Below the pieces are notes generated by a model. It made no database searches. It was not told the DNA's origin and was given only the letters and a program-made list of their open reading frames with translations. Made by a program: the position numbers and the translations under genes. Shown here piece by piece: positions 1 through 11,570 of a stretch of DNA of 30,950 nt. Origin of the DNA: Phlegmacium glaucopus (Eukaryota; Basidiomycota; Agaricomycetes; Agaricales; Cortinariaceae); the NCBI GenBank assembly GCA_015039465.1, contig MU130541.1:66019-96968 (forward strand), written 5' to 3'. Position 1 is the stretch's first letter, and each line of letters begins with the position of its first letter.

Positions 1-1422
1 GTATGCGTCGTTGCACACTCTATAAACACGGGTATAGCCCAAGAGAATTTCGGAATAGAATCATAATGGACCTCGGGAGGAGAGGCCGAATATATTCTAT
101 AAGGCGAAAGCATCCCGGACATAAGACCGTGTGCTTTGTTCAGAGCAAGTGTAATATCCTCCTCGGATTCCAGCATAGTTGAATTAAGCAAATGGTTTAA
201 AACTCGAAGTCGACCAGTATAACGGTCCACGATGACCCGTAGAAAGGTTTTCCAGTCAATTCCGCTCCTTACTGGACGGTCCCAGGCACCTTGGAGGATA
301 CTCCCCATAGTTTTCCAGAGCGTTTCTACATCTTCAGGAGTGATTCCTTTCAAACGTAGTGGCTCCCATCGTTCCTTTCCAGAATATAGGATTTTTAGAC
401 TTGGGAATAGTGCTGTGTCATAGAAGGATACCACACCGGCGTAGTCGAGGTGGATACGAGTTTCCCCCGGAAAGTGATTGTGCCAACTGCCAGCTTCTAT
501 AACCCTGAAATCGGTGGGTAGTGGGAGTGGATCTGAAATATTGTCCGTTTTCTGTCTCTCGTGAATCACACTCGGTCGTTTGTGTCCGCGAGGACCTTCC
601 CCTGGGACAAGATAGTGAAATGATACCACCTCAAGGCCGGCAGCAAAATCACAGACCATTACCTCGCTACCCACAGTCTGTTTCAGATACAAACAAGAAA
701 GCAGCGAAGTTGTTCAGGCATTCAACTTACAAATCCATTTCCATTCTTCAGAAAAGTCAATATATAAACAAATTGGGATCATGAAGAAAAAGCTGATTTA
801 CGCACCTAACAAATCCATCTATTCCGTACTGTTTTCCCCACTCACAAAGATCAATTATTCGTTTCCGTTCCTCATATGTCCAGTCCGGCTTCACTTCTCC
901 CCACGCCAAGACATCTTGACTGTCCATCGCACCTCCAGGAAACTTTGCTGCGCTGCTTCCGTCAAAATACAGAACCTTGAGTGGGCGGGTAGCAACCAAG
1001 GTGAGATGCCAACATCCCGAATGCTCCGACGTGGGGACACAAAAGAGATACGAATGTTCAGGATCTGTGGCCGTCCATTCTGGTATGCGAGGAATTTCTT
1101 CTCTGAAGGTACCGTGATAAAGAAGAGTGCCGATGGGAATCGTTCCGGGTACGATATTATGACCTAAAAAAGTGAGGTTAGTATATATATATAAAGAATC
1201 TATATACTAACCATTCCTGTATCGAGTATTTGGCCAGTGCTGCAAGAAAGAACTAACAGTGTCGAAAATGAGGTGACTCGTTGAATCTGGACTTGGTTTT
1301 TCGAAGAAATCCCACGATATATGTTCTGTTGTCGACAGCGGGATCTGTCTTGCCTTGGCCTGTATTAGAATCCAAGCCACCAAGAAGAAGAGGGCTCTTG
1401 ATGAAAAGTGTAAGAGACCCAT
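1..1422 (-). CDS. Agaricomycete protein of unknown function, secreted or membrane-anchored; 3' end beyond window
   Basis: Four exons on the complement: 1422-1212, 1163-806, 745-731 and 666 to beyond position 1; all phases agree, giving at least 416 residues. The start is the ATG at 1422, because it gives a hydrophobic N-terminal segment (residues about 9-22) typical of a signal peptide or anchor. Visible blocks are PEWTATDPEHSYLFC, GCWHLTL, TRPLKVLYFDGSSAAK, MDSQDVLAWGEVKPDW, DLCEWGKQYGIDGFVR, MEMDFEVMVCDF and HLDYAGVVSFYDTALFP. I recall these blocks from a family repeated in agaricomycete proteomes; its function is unknown to me. Exon 3 is only 15 nt and encodes part of R-M-E-M-D-F. Exon 4 must start at the third AG (GGTAG/CGAGG), because the first AG runs into a stop. 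The gene is divergent from the GTPase gene. Splicing is well supported, function is not. Confidence 0.8.
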
Positions 1423-1497
1423 TGGACGGTATCAAATAACCTGGTTACCTGGAGACCAGATGTGTATATTTTTATGCATCTGAAAGGGAGCTATTAT

Positions 1498-1520
1498 CGT
1501 CGCGTCGAGTGGACGCGACG
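1498..1520. repeat. Perfect 9-bp GC-rich hairpin
   Basis: CGTCGCGTC (1498-1506) pairs exactly with GACGCGACG (1512-1520) around a 5-nt loop. It lies 76 nt upstream of the minus-strand start codon at 1422, in otherwise AT-rich DNA. It could be a palindromic factor site or a 5'-UTR hairpin. Confidence 0.55.
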
Positions 1521-1895
1521 GGGTGGATATTTTGCGACGTTTTATATGCAAGGGATATGGAATTAGTTTAAAGAATATCGGGTGAAATTTTCATCCTGAG
1601 CGGCTGATTTCTCGTTGTCGATTTCCTTCCTGTGGGTCAGACGAGAGAAAGTACCTTACATAATCATTGAGATTGCCTCGAACTGCTCACCCATTTGCCT
1701 AACTCTTCCACATCAGCTCATAAGCCCCTAAATTTTTACAACAATGATTATTGTGATCTCTTAAAAGTCTTGTTCTCTAAATTTTATCCAACAACCTCTT
1801 CCTCGTTGAGAAAAACGCCTGCGACCATACTTTCAAAGTCCGAAGATTACATAACAACTTTCTGACACGGCGCGGTAAACATTGTTAAAACAACA

Positions 1896-1942
1896 GACTT
1901 CATATATCGTGATCCGTAGGGCACATCACATATATCGAAGTC
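1896..1942. repeat. Imperfect 18-bp inverted repeat upstream of the GTPase gene
   Basis: GACTTCATATATCGTGAT (1896-1913) is mirrored by ATCACATATATCGAAGTC (1925-1942) with small indels and an 11-nt loop. It may be a remnant of a small inverted-repeat element or a regulatory palindrome. Confidence 0.45.
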
Positions 1943-2109
1943 TGGCTAGGAGAGACTAATAATTTTAGGACTTGTCATGGAATTAACTTTGTTGGAAATA
2001 ACATGAGATTTCAAGTTCTCAGGTCAAGTCGGCCGGCATTATCTAAAAATCAAGCTCCGACTGATGAGCGTGTTGTGGTTAAATTTTTGTTGTCCATTGA
2101 GCCAGGGGA

Positions 2110-4455
2110 ATGCTTTCGTCGTCGCTTCGTACGCTCGTACGAAGGAGTTCATGTCGCTACGATTCAATTCGTCGCTTTTCTTGGACCTGTCGACTTTTTC
2201 AAGCAGATGTCGTCGATAACCTTATACCGACAGACAGAATACGAAATATTGCCATCATCGCCCATGGTGGGTGAACTCACAGTTCGGTCAATATAAAATT
2301 GATCGTTTATTCTCTGACGGGTACTAACACCTCAACAGTCGATCATGGAAAAACGACACTAGTCGACCAACTCTTACGCCAATCTGGTACCATAAAACCT
2401 CTGTCAGCTACAGAACAACTTTTATACACTCCAGCGTCCAGTTCAAGTTCTTCAACGACTGGACTAGGATCTACAACAGCTGATAGCCAAATAGACGATG
2501 GGTTCGTCACACGTGTGATGGATTCTAATGACCTTGAACGCGAGCGTGGTATCACTATTCTATCTAAATGCACCAGTGTCGTGTATAATGGCAACCTCAT
2601 CAACATTGTCGACACACCTGGCCACGCGGATTTTGGAGGAGAGGTTGAACGAATTATGAGCATGGTCGATGGTGTAGCTCTCATCGTAGATGCTACGGAA
2701 GGGCCAATGACTCAAACCCGCTTCGTGTTGTCAAAAGCACTACGTCGCGGACTCAGGTAATGTCCAACAACAAAATATAGTTTTGGCAACGACATTTATC
2801 TTTAAAACAGACCGTTGGTTGTATTGAACAAAGCAGACCGTCCGACATGCCGACCAGAGCAGGTAGAAAGTGATCTTTTCGATCTATTCGCCACACTAGG
2901 TGCTACGGATGACCAGGCAGACTATCCCCTCCTTTACGCTTCCGCCAAACAAGGTTGGGCCCAAGACACCCTACCTCAGCTCTCATCACCTTCATCAAAC
3001 ATGACACCACTCTTTGACCTGATAATGTCCCACGTCCCACCTCCAAACCACTTGGAACGTACGAGTCCTTTCTCCATGCTTACAATCCAGATTGAAGCAG
3101 ACCCATACGTGGGTATGCTATATCTCGGAAGGATACAAAGTGGCGTTCTGAAGATCGGAGATACCCTGTGGGCATTGAATGCTTCAGGGGAAAGAGTTGG
3201 CGAAGGCAAGGTGAAGAAAATTTTTGGCAGGCGGGGATTAGAGAGAATCGAGAAAGATACGGCGGGTGCAGGAGAGATTGTCAGTATTGCGGGTATCAAG
3301 TGTCAGAGCAATGGTGGGGGTGGAGTGAATGTTACCTTGATTCATCCTGAAGGTTGGGGCGAGAGCGGCCCTCAAGCTTTACCTGTACGCTTTTTTTTTC
3401 ATTCCAAAGTAAGATTTTGACTCAGTTGCTTGCTTGCTTTAGACGACTCCTATCGACCCACCAACTATCTCGATCCACGTGTTCACCAATGACTCACCAC
3501 TTGGTGGGAAGGAAGGGACCAAACTCACCTCGCAAGTAATCCGAGAACGTATCTACAAGGAAGCTGAAACCAACGTTGCACTCCACGTCCTTCCGGGACC
3601 CACTTCCGAATCTCTCGAGCTCCGCGGTCGTGGGGTCCTCCACCTCGGCGTCCTACTGGAGACTCTTCGTCGAGAAGGCTTCGAGCTAGGTGTTGGACCA
3701 CCCAAAGCCGTGATGATCCCAGACCCCGACCTGAACCCAGAAGGAAACAAAAAAGGTGCTTGGCTAGAGCCCATCGAAGAGTGCACGGTAGTCGTTCGAG
3801 AGGAGTACGCAGGCGGAGTTGTGCAGAAGTTGACATTAAGGAAAGGAGAGATGAAGAGTTACGAGTCTGGAGATCCTGAGGAAGGGTGGGTAAAGGTGGT
3901 AATGGATGTTCCGGCTAGAGGGTTGATTGGATACATGGCAGGAGAGTTTGGGAACGATGTACATGGCCAAGGGACGATCAACCATATTTTCAAAGGTTAT
4001 GAGTCTTACAAGGGGGCTATCGATACTGGACGTAATGGTGCTTTGATTTCGATGGCTCTGGGTGAATCATCAGGGTACGCTATGGCTCCTCTTCAAGCTC
4101 GTGGAACTCTCTTCGTCCATCCTCAAACTCAAGGTAAATCAATCACCTCTTTCCTGTTTTTCATATATTCCATTAACAAATTGCTCTAGTCTACCCCGGC
4201 ATGGTAATCGGTGAATCCTCCAAAACTACAGACCTTTTTCTCAACCCATGTATAAAAAAGCAATTGACCAACATTCGAGCTGCTGGCGCGGACGAGAAGA
4301 TCGTCTTGTCAAGTCCGAAAGTGATGGGTCTGGAAGAAGCGTTGGCGTATATGGGCGATGATGAGATTGTGGAAGTCACTCCAGGAAGTGTGAGATTAAG
4401 GAAGAAAGATCTAGAGGCCGCGAAGCGAGGCAAAACGGCAAAAGCGAAGAATTGA
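2110..4455 (+). CDS. typA: TypA/BipA-family ribosome-associated GTPase, probably mitochondrial
   Basis: Five exons, 2110-2266, 2339-2756, 2811-3384, 3443-4133 and 4190-4455, join in frame to 701 residues. The start is the only ATG after the in-frame stop at 2098. The N-terminus [17 protein letters not shown] is rich in Ser/Arg without acids, as in a mitochondrial presequence. GTPase motifs are G1 AHVDHGKTT (about residues 51-59, split by intron 1), RGIT in switch [13 protein letters not shown] (from D144), NKAD (198-201) and SAKQG. EF-Tu-like domain 2, EF-G-like domains ([36 protein letters not shown]) and the family C-terminus ([17 protein letters not shown]) follow. Bacterial homologues are about 600 residues. 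The extra length is the leader plus a Ser/Thr-rich insert (about residues 73-100) just before the conserved [12 protein letters not shown]. Members act on translating ribosomes under stress in bacteria; a role in organelle translation is inferred. Confidence 0.95.
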
Positions 4456-4909
4456 AAGACACTCATCGTAAGTTTTTTTCTTGCCTTTTTTTTTTCATTT
4501 CCCATGGATACATGGTATACTCATTTGTCAGGCATCATCTTGGGTTGCAGGACGAAAATTGATTGATGATTTCGAAATATCTATGATATTTATTTGGCTT
4601 GGTGGCACTTTTAGATCTTCCTCCCAGTTAGTTAATTTTGACATAGAGTAATACCTATACAAAACCCCCCACTCCTACGAAGACTTGCATTAATAGTAAT
4701 ACGAGAACATTGTTTTCGCGGTTTTTGGTCTCCCTCCATAACGAGAGAGTCACGGTGGGGTGCTGCTGCTTCTCAGTGCTTCTTCGTGCGGCTTTAGTAC
4801 GTACATATATACCTCTTGTTAGATAAACATATATGTTGGTTTTCAGGAACGCCCGCAGACCATTGCGCCCGTCAACGCTTTCCCTTCTTCTCTTTCCAAG
4901 AACTTAATA
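4456..4909. other. Intergenic region between GTPase and membrane-protein genes
   Basis: This stretch is AT-rich and non-coding by eye. It must hold the 3' end of the GTPase gene and the promoter of the next gene. A pyrimidine-rich stretch (about 4880-4900) precedes the next ATG, which is common in fungal promoters. No RNA gene or repeat was recognised. Confidence 0.5.
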
Positions 4910-5936
4910 ATGGCGAATGCAGACTTTGATGCGCGATTCAAACTCGTCACTTCTGATTTGTTTTCTCCTTGGTGGCTTGCATCCATCCGTCTTCTGATAG
5001 CCGTCTATGTCCTAATCGTGTTGGTATTCATTCTGGTATGGGAAGCGGTAAAGAAAGATCCCAACAACACCGTTGATTCGTAAGTTATGATAATCCAGAC
5101 CCTACCTACCGTTTTTGAACAAAATTAAATACCTTTCAGATATTTTTCGTACTTCACCAATCTATCTTATATCGGCATTTGCGCTTATTTCTTTGCATCG
5201 GGTGTTCAAACTTTTGCGTACGCCAGAAATAACAAACAAGGATACCCATTACAACACTGGCCACGGATTCTGCGCTATCTTCATGGCTTGTTGCTCTCAA
5301 CGGTAGTGACGTTTCGTACGTTCATTTCCAACATTACGTTGGTTATCCCTCGATCGATATCTCAATCATCTCTTCTTCTAGCAATCCTTGTTACAGTGGT
5401 TTACTGGGCGTTACTTTCATCTCCCTCAACCTTCGAAACGCCTTACTCAAGTAAATCAACCATTTGAACCATACATATTACAGTGTTTCGCTCTCTGATA
5501 AAGCTTTTTCTTTCTTTTTTAACAGCTTGGTCCAATATTTCCAAACATGCTCTTAACTCTGTATTGGCTCTTTTTGAGGTTTTTTTTACGAATATTGGAC
5601 CTTTGGCTTGGTTGGATCTACCTGTGACGATAGTGATTTTGGCAGGCTATCTTGGTGTGGCGTATATCACTCATGCGACTCAAGGGATATATCGTGCGTA
5701 CTCATCTCTTTTAGCCGTTCGGGGGTCTAAAAACTAATCACAGTGACGTTTTACTCTTTGATTCTCTAGCGTATGCTTTCCTTGACCCTAAGAAACAAGG
5801 AAAACTACTGGCGGCTTACATTGTTGGAATCGCAGTGGGTCAATGTATCGTCTTCTTGGTGGTTACGGGTTTGATTCACTTTCGTCAATGGCTTAATACG
5901 AAAGTGTTCAAACAGAAAAACAATGCGAGTTACTAA
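4910..5936 (+). CDS. Multi-pass membrane protein, FAR-17a/AIG1-like
   Basis: Five exons, 4910-5079, 5140-5315, 5382-5450, 5526-5693 and 5770-5936, join in frame to 249 residues. The ATG at 4910 is the first in frame. About six hydrophobic segments are visible, for example LLIAVYVLIVLVFILVW (29-45), YIGICAYFFASGVQ, LVTVVYWALL, VTIVILAGYLGVAYI and IVGIAVGQCIVFLVV. A Thr-Asn pair in YFTNLSY and a later His in WSNISKHALN stand where AIG1-type FAHFA hydrolases carry their membrane Thr and His. The C-terminal YAFLDPKKQGK block then leads to a final membrane segment. AIG1 enzymes hydrolyse fatty-acid esters of hydroxy fatty acids. The assignment rests on topology and these spaced residues; a rolling-stone-like membrane protein of unknown function is the alternative. 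Confidence 0.82.
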
Positions 5937-8026
5937 TACTATATACCCCCCAGCAGTTATGTATGTACCGCTTTATTATTATTGTTCAAACAACACGCTC
6001 TTATTGAATTTGATAAAGGGTTTACCACAGATTGATGGTTCTTCTTTCCCTTCATTCCTTCCTTCCAGGGATTTGGCGTTACGGATTTCTGGGACGTAAA
6101 AAAAAAACACCTTAAGAAATATAGTTTTCCCTTGAACACGAGTCTTTATCTCATTGCCCGCCCCTCCCCCACCTCATGGTTCTTTCCCTTCCTTCCTTCC
6201 AGGCATTATGGATTCTGGGACGTAAAAAAAACCTTTGGAATGTCAAAAACGTTTTTCCCAACAATTTATCTCATTGCCCCTTCATTCCATGTCTGAAAAA
6301 GGATTTTTTCGATAGCCTGATCAGTTCAATGACGCTGATAACTAATATGTATAGATACATTCCATCATGACAACCAGAAGCTGTCTTAGGAAAAGTCTTT
6401 ATAATAATGTGACAGCTTCCACGAATAGCCTCGATGCATTACAAGATGGGTCCGAATAGAGTTAGGCGCCTTGTGATGAGAACGATCATCTCGCGATCGT
6501 TTAGGCAGAACTTTCCGGGTGCAGAATCGAATCAGAGTTCGAAAACTTGAACCTTTTGCCTCCAACTCTAATCTTCCTACCTTTCGTTAATCTCCAGCCC
6601 TATTGGGAACGTACACCTCGATGTTCATCATCATCCCCTAGCCGCCTCATGAAGAGCAACGTAACGTAAGCCTTGTCTTTCTATTCAGCGTTACAGCCGT
6701 CCGTTCTCAAGGACCATTTTATTATGCATAGGTCCCGAATAAATCCCAGGAATATGAGAATAAGGATACAGGTTGTCAGCTTGTTTCTGTCTTCCGTAGA
6801 GATTCAACCTTCGGAGTTGAGATGTGAGTGAAGGTCGGAGAACTTGCTAGACACTCACAAGCTCCAAGCTTTTGAACGAACCTTTGTCCATGTACTTTGT
6901 GGCTGTGTGCCCGACTGAAGGCATCCTCGTGGCTCGAGCACTCAAGCGCAAAGTGCAGCTTTGAATTGGCGTTCCAAGTAGGGCTTCCACAAGTATTCTG
7001 TGCGAGGCTGGAGTTAGAGTTCACAAGAAACAATTGCACCAACGAATTCAACTTGAATTAAATATGAAGTCAAGAAAACAAATGGGATTTCAAGCGTACT
7101 AACCTCGTGCACAGGTCAAGATTAATTGAATTAGTGTGATTTTTCAGTCTGTTGCAAACTCTTGCCATTGTTGCGAATGATAATTAGACCGGATAAAGGC
7201 TGGACATTCTCACCAGCAAGGCACAGAGAAGTTCCAGAAATGGTTGGCGATTAAACACAAAGGAACCCCCTTAAAAGTTAAGAATCATTGATCTTCCCAT
7301 TCAAGTATTTTTGGGGTTCTAATTTTGGCGCGAAGTTAAAGTTTCAAGTCAGCGTCAGTCAACAATCCGATCTAGAAGACGGTGAATGACGAGAGGAGGC
7401 TCAGCGGCAGGTGTACTAAATAGCAGGATTCGAGCCTGAGGAAAAGGTCCGTATTAGACAGAGGAGTGAATCAGTCTTGAAAATTGCAGGATTGGGGCTA
7501 CAGAAGTCAAACGTGAAGATTTGAAGGCAGGTTTGAAAGACAACAAGGTGTATGGTACTAAGGCTATTTCAATTTGGTTAAGTCGGGTTGTCACGGGTGT
7601 CAGCCTGCTGCAGCGGCGTGGAGTCACACTAGCCAGTGCGTCCGATCAGAAGTCCTTATTTCTAAGAGACTCACTGATCTGGTCTCATGAGAATCATCTG
7701 CCAAAAAAAGTCTCAGAAACTCTCCTGTTTAACGATCATATAGGGCTTTCCATTTCACGTCCTGCAGCCTGTGTGAACCGTGACTGTCGTAATTTCGGAT
7801 TTTGTCACCGTCTTCCAAGTTCCGAGTTCCAACGTGAACCTCAAACGGAGCTTGAGGCACTTCAGCTTGGTTCTTGGGCTTGGGCTAGGTCATTTAGGTC
7901 TTTGAACATGCGGCGACGGCGCCACCTTACTATACCACGCGTTGAATCTAGGATTGTTCCTACAATTGTTCAATTTCGAGAAGCACGTTCGAGTACGGCA
8001 CCTCCATCAGTGATCCAATGGGATTA
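5937..8026. other. Two-kilobase gap with no supported gene
   Basis: Open frames here are short or lack recognisable motifs. A 173-codon frame at 7521-8042 has no known domain, overlaps the next duplicated block and is not called. A partial direct duplication (6034-6230) lies just after the membrane-protein gene. No tRNA-like cloverleaf was found. Confidence 0.45.
6034..6230. repeat. Local direct duplication with pyrimidine and poly-A tracts
   Basis: Two units, 6034-6109 and 6176-6230, share a TTCC-rich tract followed by CTGGGACGTAAAAAAA. A nearby phrase, TTTATCTCATTGCCC, is also present after each unit. It looks like a tandem duplication of 3'-flanking DNA of the upstream gene. Confidence 0.6.
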
Positions 8027-9840
8027 TACTTACAGCTACTAATCGGAACCCTCGAGCTTCGATCGACCTTTGGCCTTCGGGGGTTGCTAATACGGCACAA
8101 TAACAGCACTCAACAGTTATCCGTTTTGTGCATAATGGCAGGGAAGCCCACGACCACTGGCAGTTCATTAACTGAGCCTCATTTATGAAGGAAGAATTTT
8201 CGATATTCCACCCCCCCCCCAGGTTTCTGGTTGTCTTTTCTTCACTAATCACATTGTATCGCACTCAAAATCGCTTGCCACAATGAAAGTGATCCAGTCT
8301 CTACCTCTGTTGATGTCACTCTTGGTTCTCTCAGGTTCTTCGGCATCTGCATATTCATACAGATTATCAGAAAACATCGTTGGCCAAGACTTCTACCAGA
8401 AATTCAACTGGGAAGCTATTGCCGATCCAACCCATGGACGCGTGTAATTTTGAACCTTTGTCTCCTTACCTTCCTTTTCAATAATAAACTTCCGTTACAG
8501 AAATTACGTCGACCAGCAAACCTCCATCGACCAAAACCTGACTTACGCCAGCCACAACGCATTCGTTCTGAGGACGGACTACTATAATCAGCTTGACCCG
8601 TATGGACCCGGGCGAAACTCGGTTAGAATCCAATCCAAGAAAGTCTATAGAGATCATGTCGTTATGTGAGTTTTTCGCCTTGGGATTTAAAATCAAAAAC
8701 ATGCCTGAATCTCCAATTTAGTTTCGACCTGCGCCATATGCCACAAGGATGTGGGTAGGTGCTTCACCTTTACGACGTGGAGACGCAAAGTTTTTTATAA
8801 GATGGTTAGAACTTGGCCGGCCATTTGGGAAGTAGGACAGGCCACGTGGCCTCAAGGGGTACGTTTTCATTTCTTATGACCATAGCTACCTTTCATTAAT
8901 TTCATGTTCACAACTCAGGGCGAAGTTGATATTCTCGAGGGAGTCAACGACCAAGGGACAAACGCCGCAACATTACATACCACAGATGGTACACTAAAAT
9001 GTTTGAATCTCCCCAGTCACTGACTTATTTCTCAGGATGTACAATGCCTGATGACCGAACGCAGACGGGGTATGTAGACCCCTTAAAAAAAGGATTCAGA
9101 TGCCATAAACCTTTTATGACATTCTCGTTACAGGACATCGGCTCTGCTGGACTGTAATACAGAAATCAACGACAACAGGGGCTGCTCAGTCTCCTTTGCT
9201 GCTGCGAATAGTTATGGGCCTTCCTTCAATGCTAATGGAGGAGGATGGTACGTCCTTGGCTGCATTAACGACGACCACTGATCATGGGTCTGTTTCCTAG
9301 GTATGCGATGGAGCGCTCTGACGCCGGGATAAGCATGTGGTTCTGGCCACGCAGTGGCTCGTGGGTTCCTGATGATGTGAAAGGAAACTCGAACTCTGTA
9401 AATCCTCAGAATTGGGTTAGTGCCACAATTTCTGCATTACCTCGTGAGGCCTGACCCCCATGTGGTTATCCACAGAAAACACCTTCGGCCTCTTTTCCAA
9501 ATACTTACTGCGATTTTGGTTCTCACTTCGACGAGCAAAATATTATCATCAATTTGACGCTTTGTAAGTCTTTTTTTAAACTCTAACCTTGCTTCATATC
9601 AAGTTGGTTGAACTCGCATTCCAAGGTGGGGACTGGGCCGGGGCTGGAAACGTTTATAGTCAGTCGGGTTGTCCTTCTACTTGTGATGGTGAGTCGATTT
9701 ATCTTTCGCTCTCAATCAAAATACTTAAACTTTAGGGTCAAAGATTTCGTCAACTACAACCCTGACGCTTTCGTTGATGCGTACTTCGAGTTTGCGTCCG
9801 TCCGTGTCTTTACATAAAAGTTATCGCAATATTTGTATGT
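8027..9840 (+). repeat. Segmental duplication, copy 1 (promoter plus GH16 gene)
   Basis: About 250 nt of upstream sequence, the whole GH16 gene including introns, and a short 3' flank match the block at 12033-13990. The shared upstream DNA includes a C-homopolymer, 12 long here and 6 in copy 2. The two blocks lie about 2.2 kb apart, separated by nested transposons. Confidence 0.85.
8283..9817 (+). CDS. Secreted GH16 endo-beta-1,3(4)-glucanase, Lam16A-like (copy 1)
   Basis: Eleven exons (8283-8443, 8501-8665, 8722-8754, 8810-8858, 8919-8988, 9036-9069, 9134-9247, 9301-9415, 9476-9563, 9626-9688, 9744-9817) join in frame to 321 residues, close to Phanerochaete Lam16A. A signal peptide covers about residues 1-23. 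The GH16 catalytic motif is GEVDILEG, with nucleophile Glu138, Asp140 and acid/base Glu143. Other family blocks are ADPTHGRVNYVDQ, GPGRNSVRI, FDLRHMPQGCGTWPAIWE, SYGPSFNANGGGWYAMER, CGDWAG and NYNPDAFVDAYFEFASVRV. It would hydrolyse laminarin-type glucan outside the cell. For the last intron, the conserved C-terminus requires the AG at 9743, not the nearer TTTAG at 9735; the latter shifts the frame. The exon structure is shared with copies 2 and 3. Confidence 0.93.
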
Positions 9841-10523
9841 ATATTATCATTTTCATCGCAATGAACAATAGGAAGTTAGTACTCGTTGGATTGTTGTACG
9901 GTTGAGAACTGATCTAAGTAAGGTAGAGGTCATCATAAACCGGCCAGCTTATGTAAACGGAAAAATCTGGCCTTGGAAGAAAACATTTTATTTGAGGGCT
10001 ATTTTTGCCGATAAATGAGGTTTTGATATTATATAGCTTTCATATGCATATGGTAATACATGCAGCTAGCCAAATTAAATCCAAATTATTAAAAAATAAT
10101 CTACTATAGTATTGAGGCCACGGCCAGGGTGACGGCCTGGGCCAAAGCCATTGCTGAGCGCTGAGCGCTGACGCCGCTGAGCCGTCACCTCGGCCTAAAA
10201 CTGGTGGTGGGCAATGCCTGTTATGGATTTGGCAGTGTTATGTCACGTCACATTGCCAAATGCGTGACAAAGTGTGAAACACGCTTACTCACTCAGTTCT
10301 GCATCATTTTGGATGATTTTTTTGGTATCATAAATGTATTATAGCATCATGTGAACATATATTGAATGAATTTTTATGATAGAAATGGTGATTGTGTGGT
10401 TTTTTGGGGTGGCTATGCTTTTTTTGTCTGGTGGACTAAAACTTCTAAGCAGTATAACACTTCAATTATTGATTTCCGCAACATATTTTGGTGATGTAAA
10501 ATTCTCTACCATGTATTGTAAAT

Positions 10524-11570
10524 ATTTCTCAGCAGTTATTTTATTTTATTGTACACACAGGACCCTACAAATGAGCAATTTCTACCCAAGTCCCTGCCAA
10601 AATGCCATTTTTGAAACTTCCAGCCAATAGAACACTTCAGAAATGGGTTTATGTAACTTGTCTTGGTGCTGTGAAATGATCTAATATATATTTTAAATAT
10701 TTCTCAGCAGTTATATTGTTTTATTTCACACCCAGACACTTATAAATGAGCAGTTTCCACACAAATTCCTGCTAAAATGCAATATTGGTAACTTCTGGCC
10801 TATAGAACACTTCTAAAACTAGTTTCTGTAACTCATATTACTGACATAACATACTATACTATGTATTATGAACATCTCTCAGGAGTTATATTTTTTTATT
10901 TCACACTCAAGCCCTTAAAAATGAGTGAGCTAGTGGCAATTCCAATCCAAATTTGAAACTTCCAACCTATAGAACTGTTCATAAACTAAACTTTTGTAGC
11001 TATTCCTGTGCCAAAAATTGTCTATGGTGTGTTAAAAATATTCCTCAGGAGTTTTATTATTTTATTTCACACTTAGAACCATACAATTAAGCAAACCCCA
11101 CCCAAATCCCTGCTAAATTTCAATTTTTAAGACTTCCAGCCTATAGAACTCTTCAGAAACTGGGTTCTTCAGCCTATCATAGTGACAAAATATACTCTAC
11201 TATATATTCTCAACATTTCTTAGGAGTTATATTTCTTTATTCTGCTTTCAACCCCTCACAACTGAGTGACCTTCAGCCAATTTCATCTAAAGTGTGATGT
11301 TTGAGACTTCCAACCTATAGAACACTTCATAAACTAGTTTCTGTAACTCATCTTGGTGATAATAAATGCTCTAAAATGTATCCTAAACATTTCTCAGGAG
11401 TCTAATCTTCTAATTTTATATGTTGAGCTTAATAAAACAAGTGATATCAAGCCAATATCAGCCAAATTGATGGCTGAAGTTTCTAAGGAATAGAACTCTT
11501 CAACAACTAATTTCTTGGATTTGTTTTGGTGGGATAATATGTTCTAATCTTTATTTTGAACATTTTGTTG
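10524..11570. repeat. Degenerate tandem array, period about 174 bp
   Basis: The marker ATTTCTCAGGAGTTAT or a close variant recurs at about 10524, 10699, 10874, 11040, 11215, 11389 and 11562. Between markers the units share CCTGCTAAAATGCAAT, CCTATAGAACACTTC and AACTAGTTTCTGTAACTC. Units differ at many positions, so the array is old. It is internal to the transposon at 10202-11991. Confidence 0.8.

Larger units (their letters stand above)
1423..2109. promoter_or_regulatory. Divergent intergenic promoter region
   Basis: These 687 bases separate two divergent start codons, so they must carry both promoters. No gene was found inside. The region holds two inverted repeats, listed separately, and an AT-rich stretch around 1720-1860. 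The exact transcription starts cannot be read from the sequence. Confidence 0.6.

Noticed and set aside
2003..2296. 97-codon frame overlapping exon 1 of the GTPase gene
   Set aside because: It is a different frame over the real exon 2110-2266, which continues in phase into the P-loop.
7420..7445. tRNA-like B box (GGATTCGAGCCTG)
   Set aside because: The T-loop register is wrong and no acceptor, D or anticodon stems could be drawn on either strand.
7521..8042. 173-codon plus-strand open frame in the intergenic gap
   Set aside because: No known motif, no signal or domain pattern, and it runs into the duplicated GH16 promoter block. Length alone is weak evidence.
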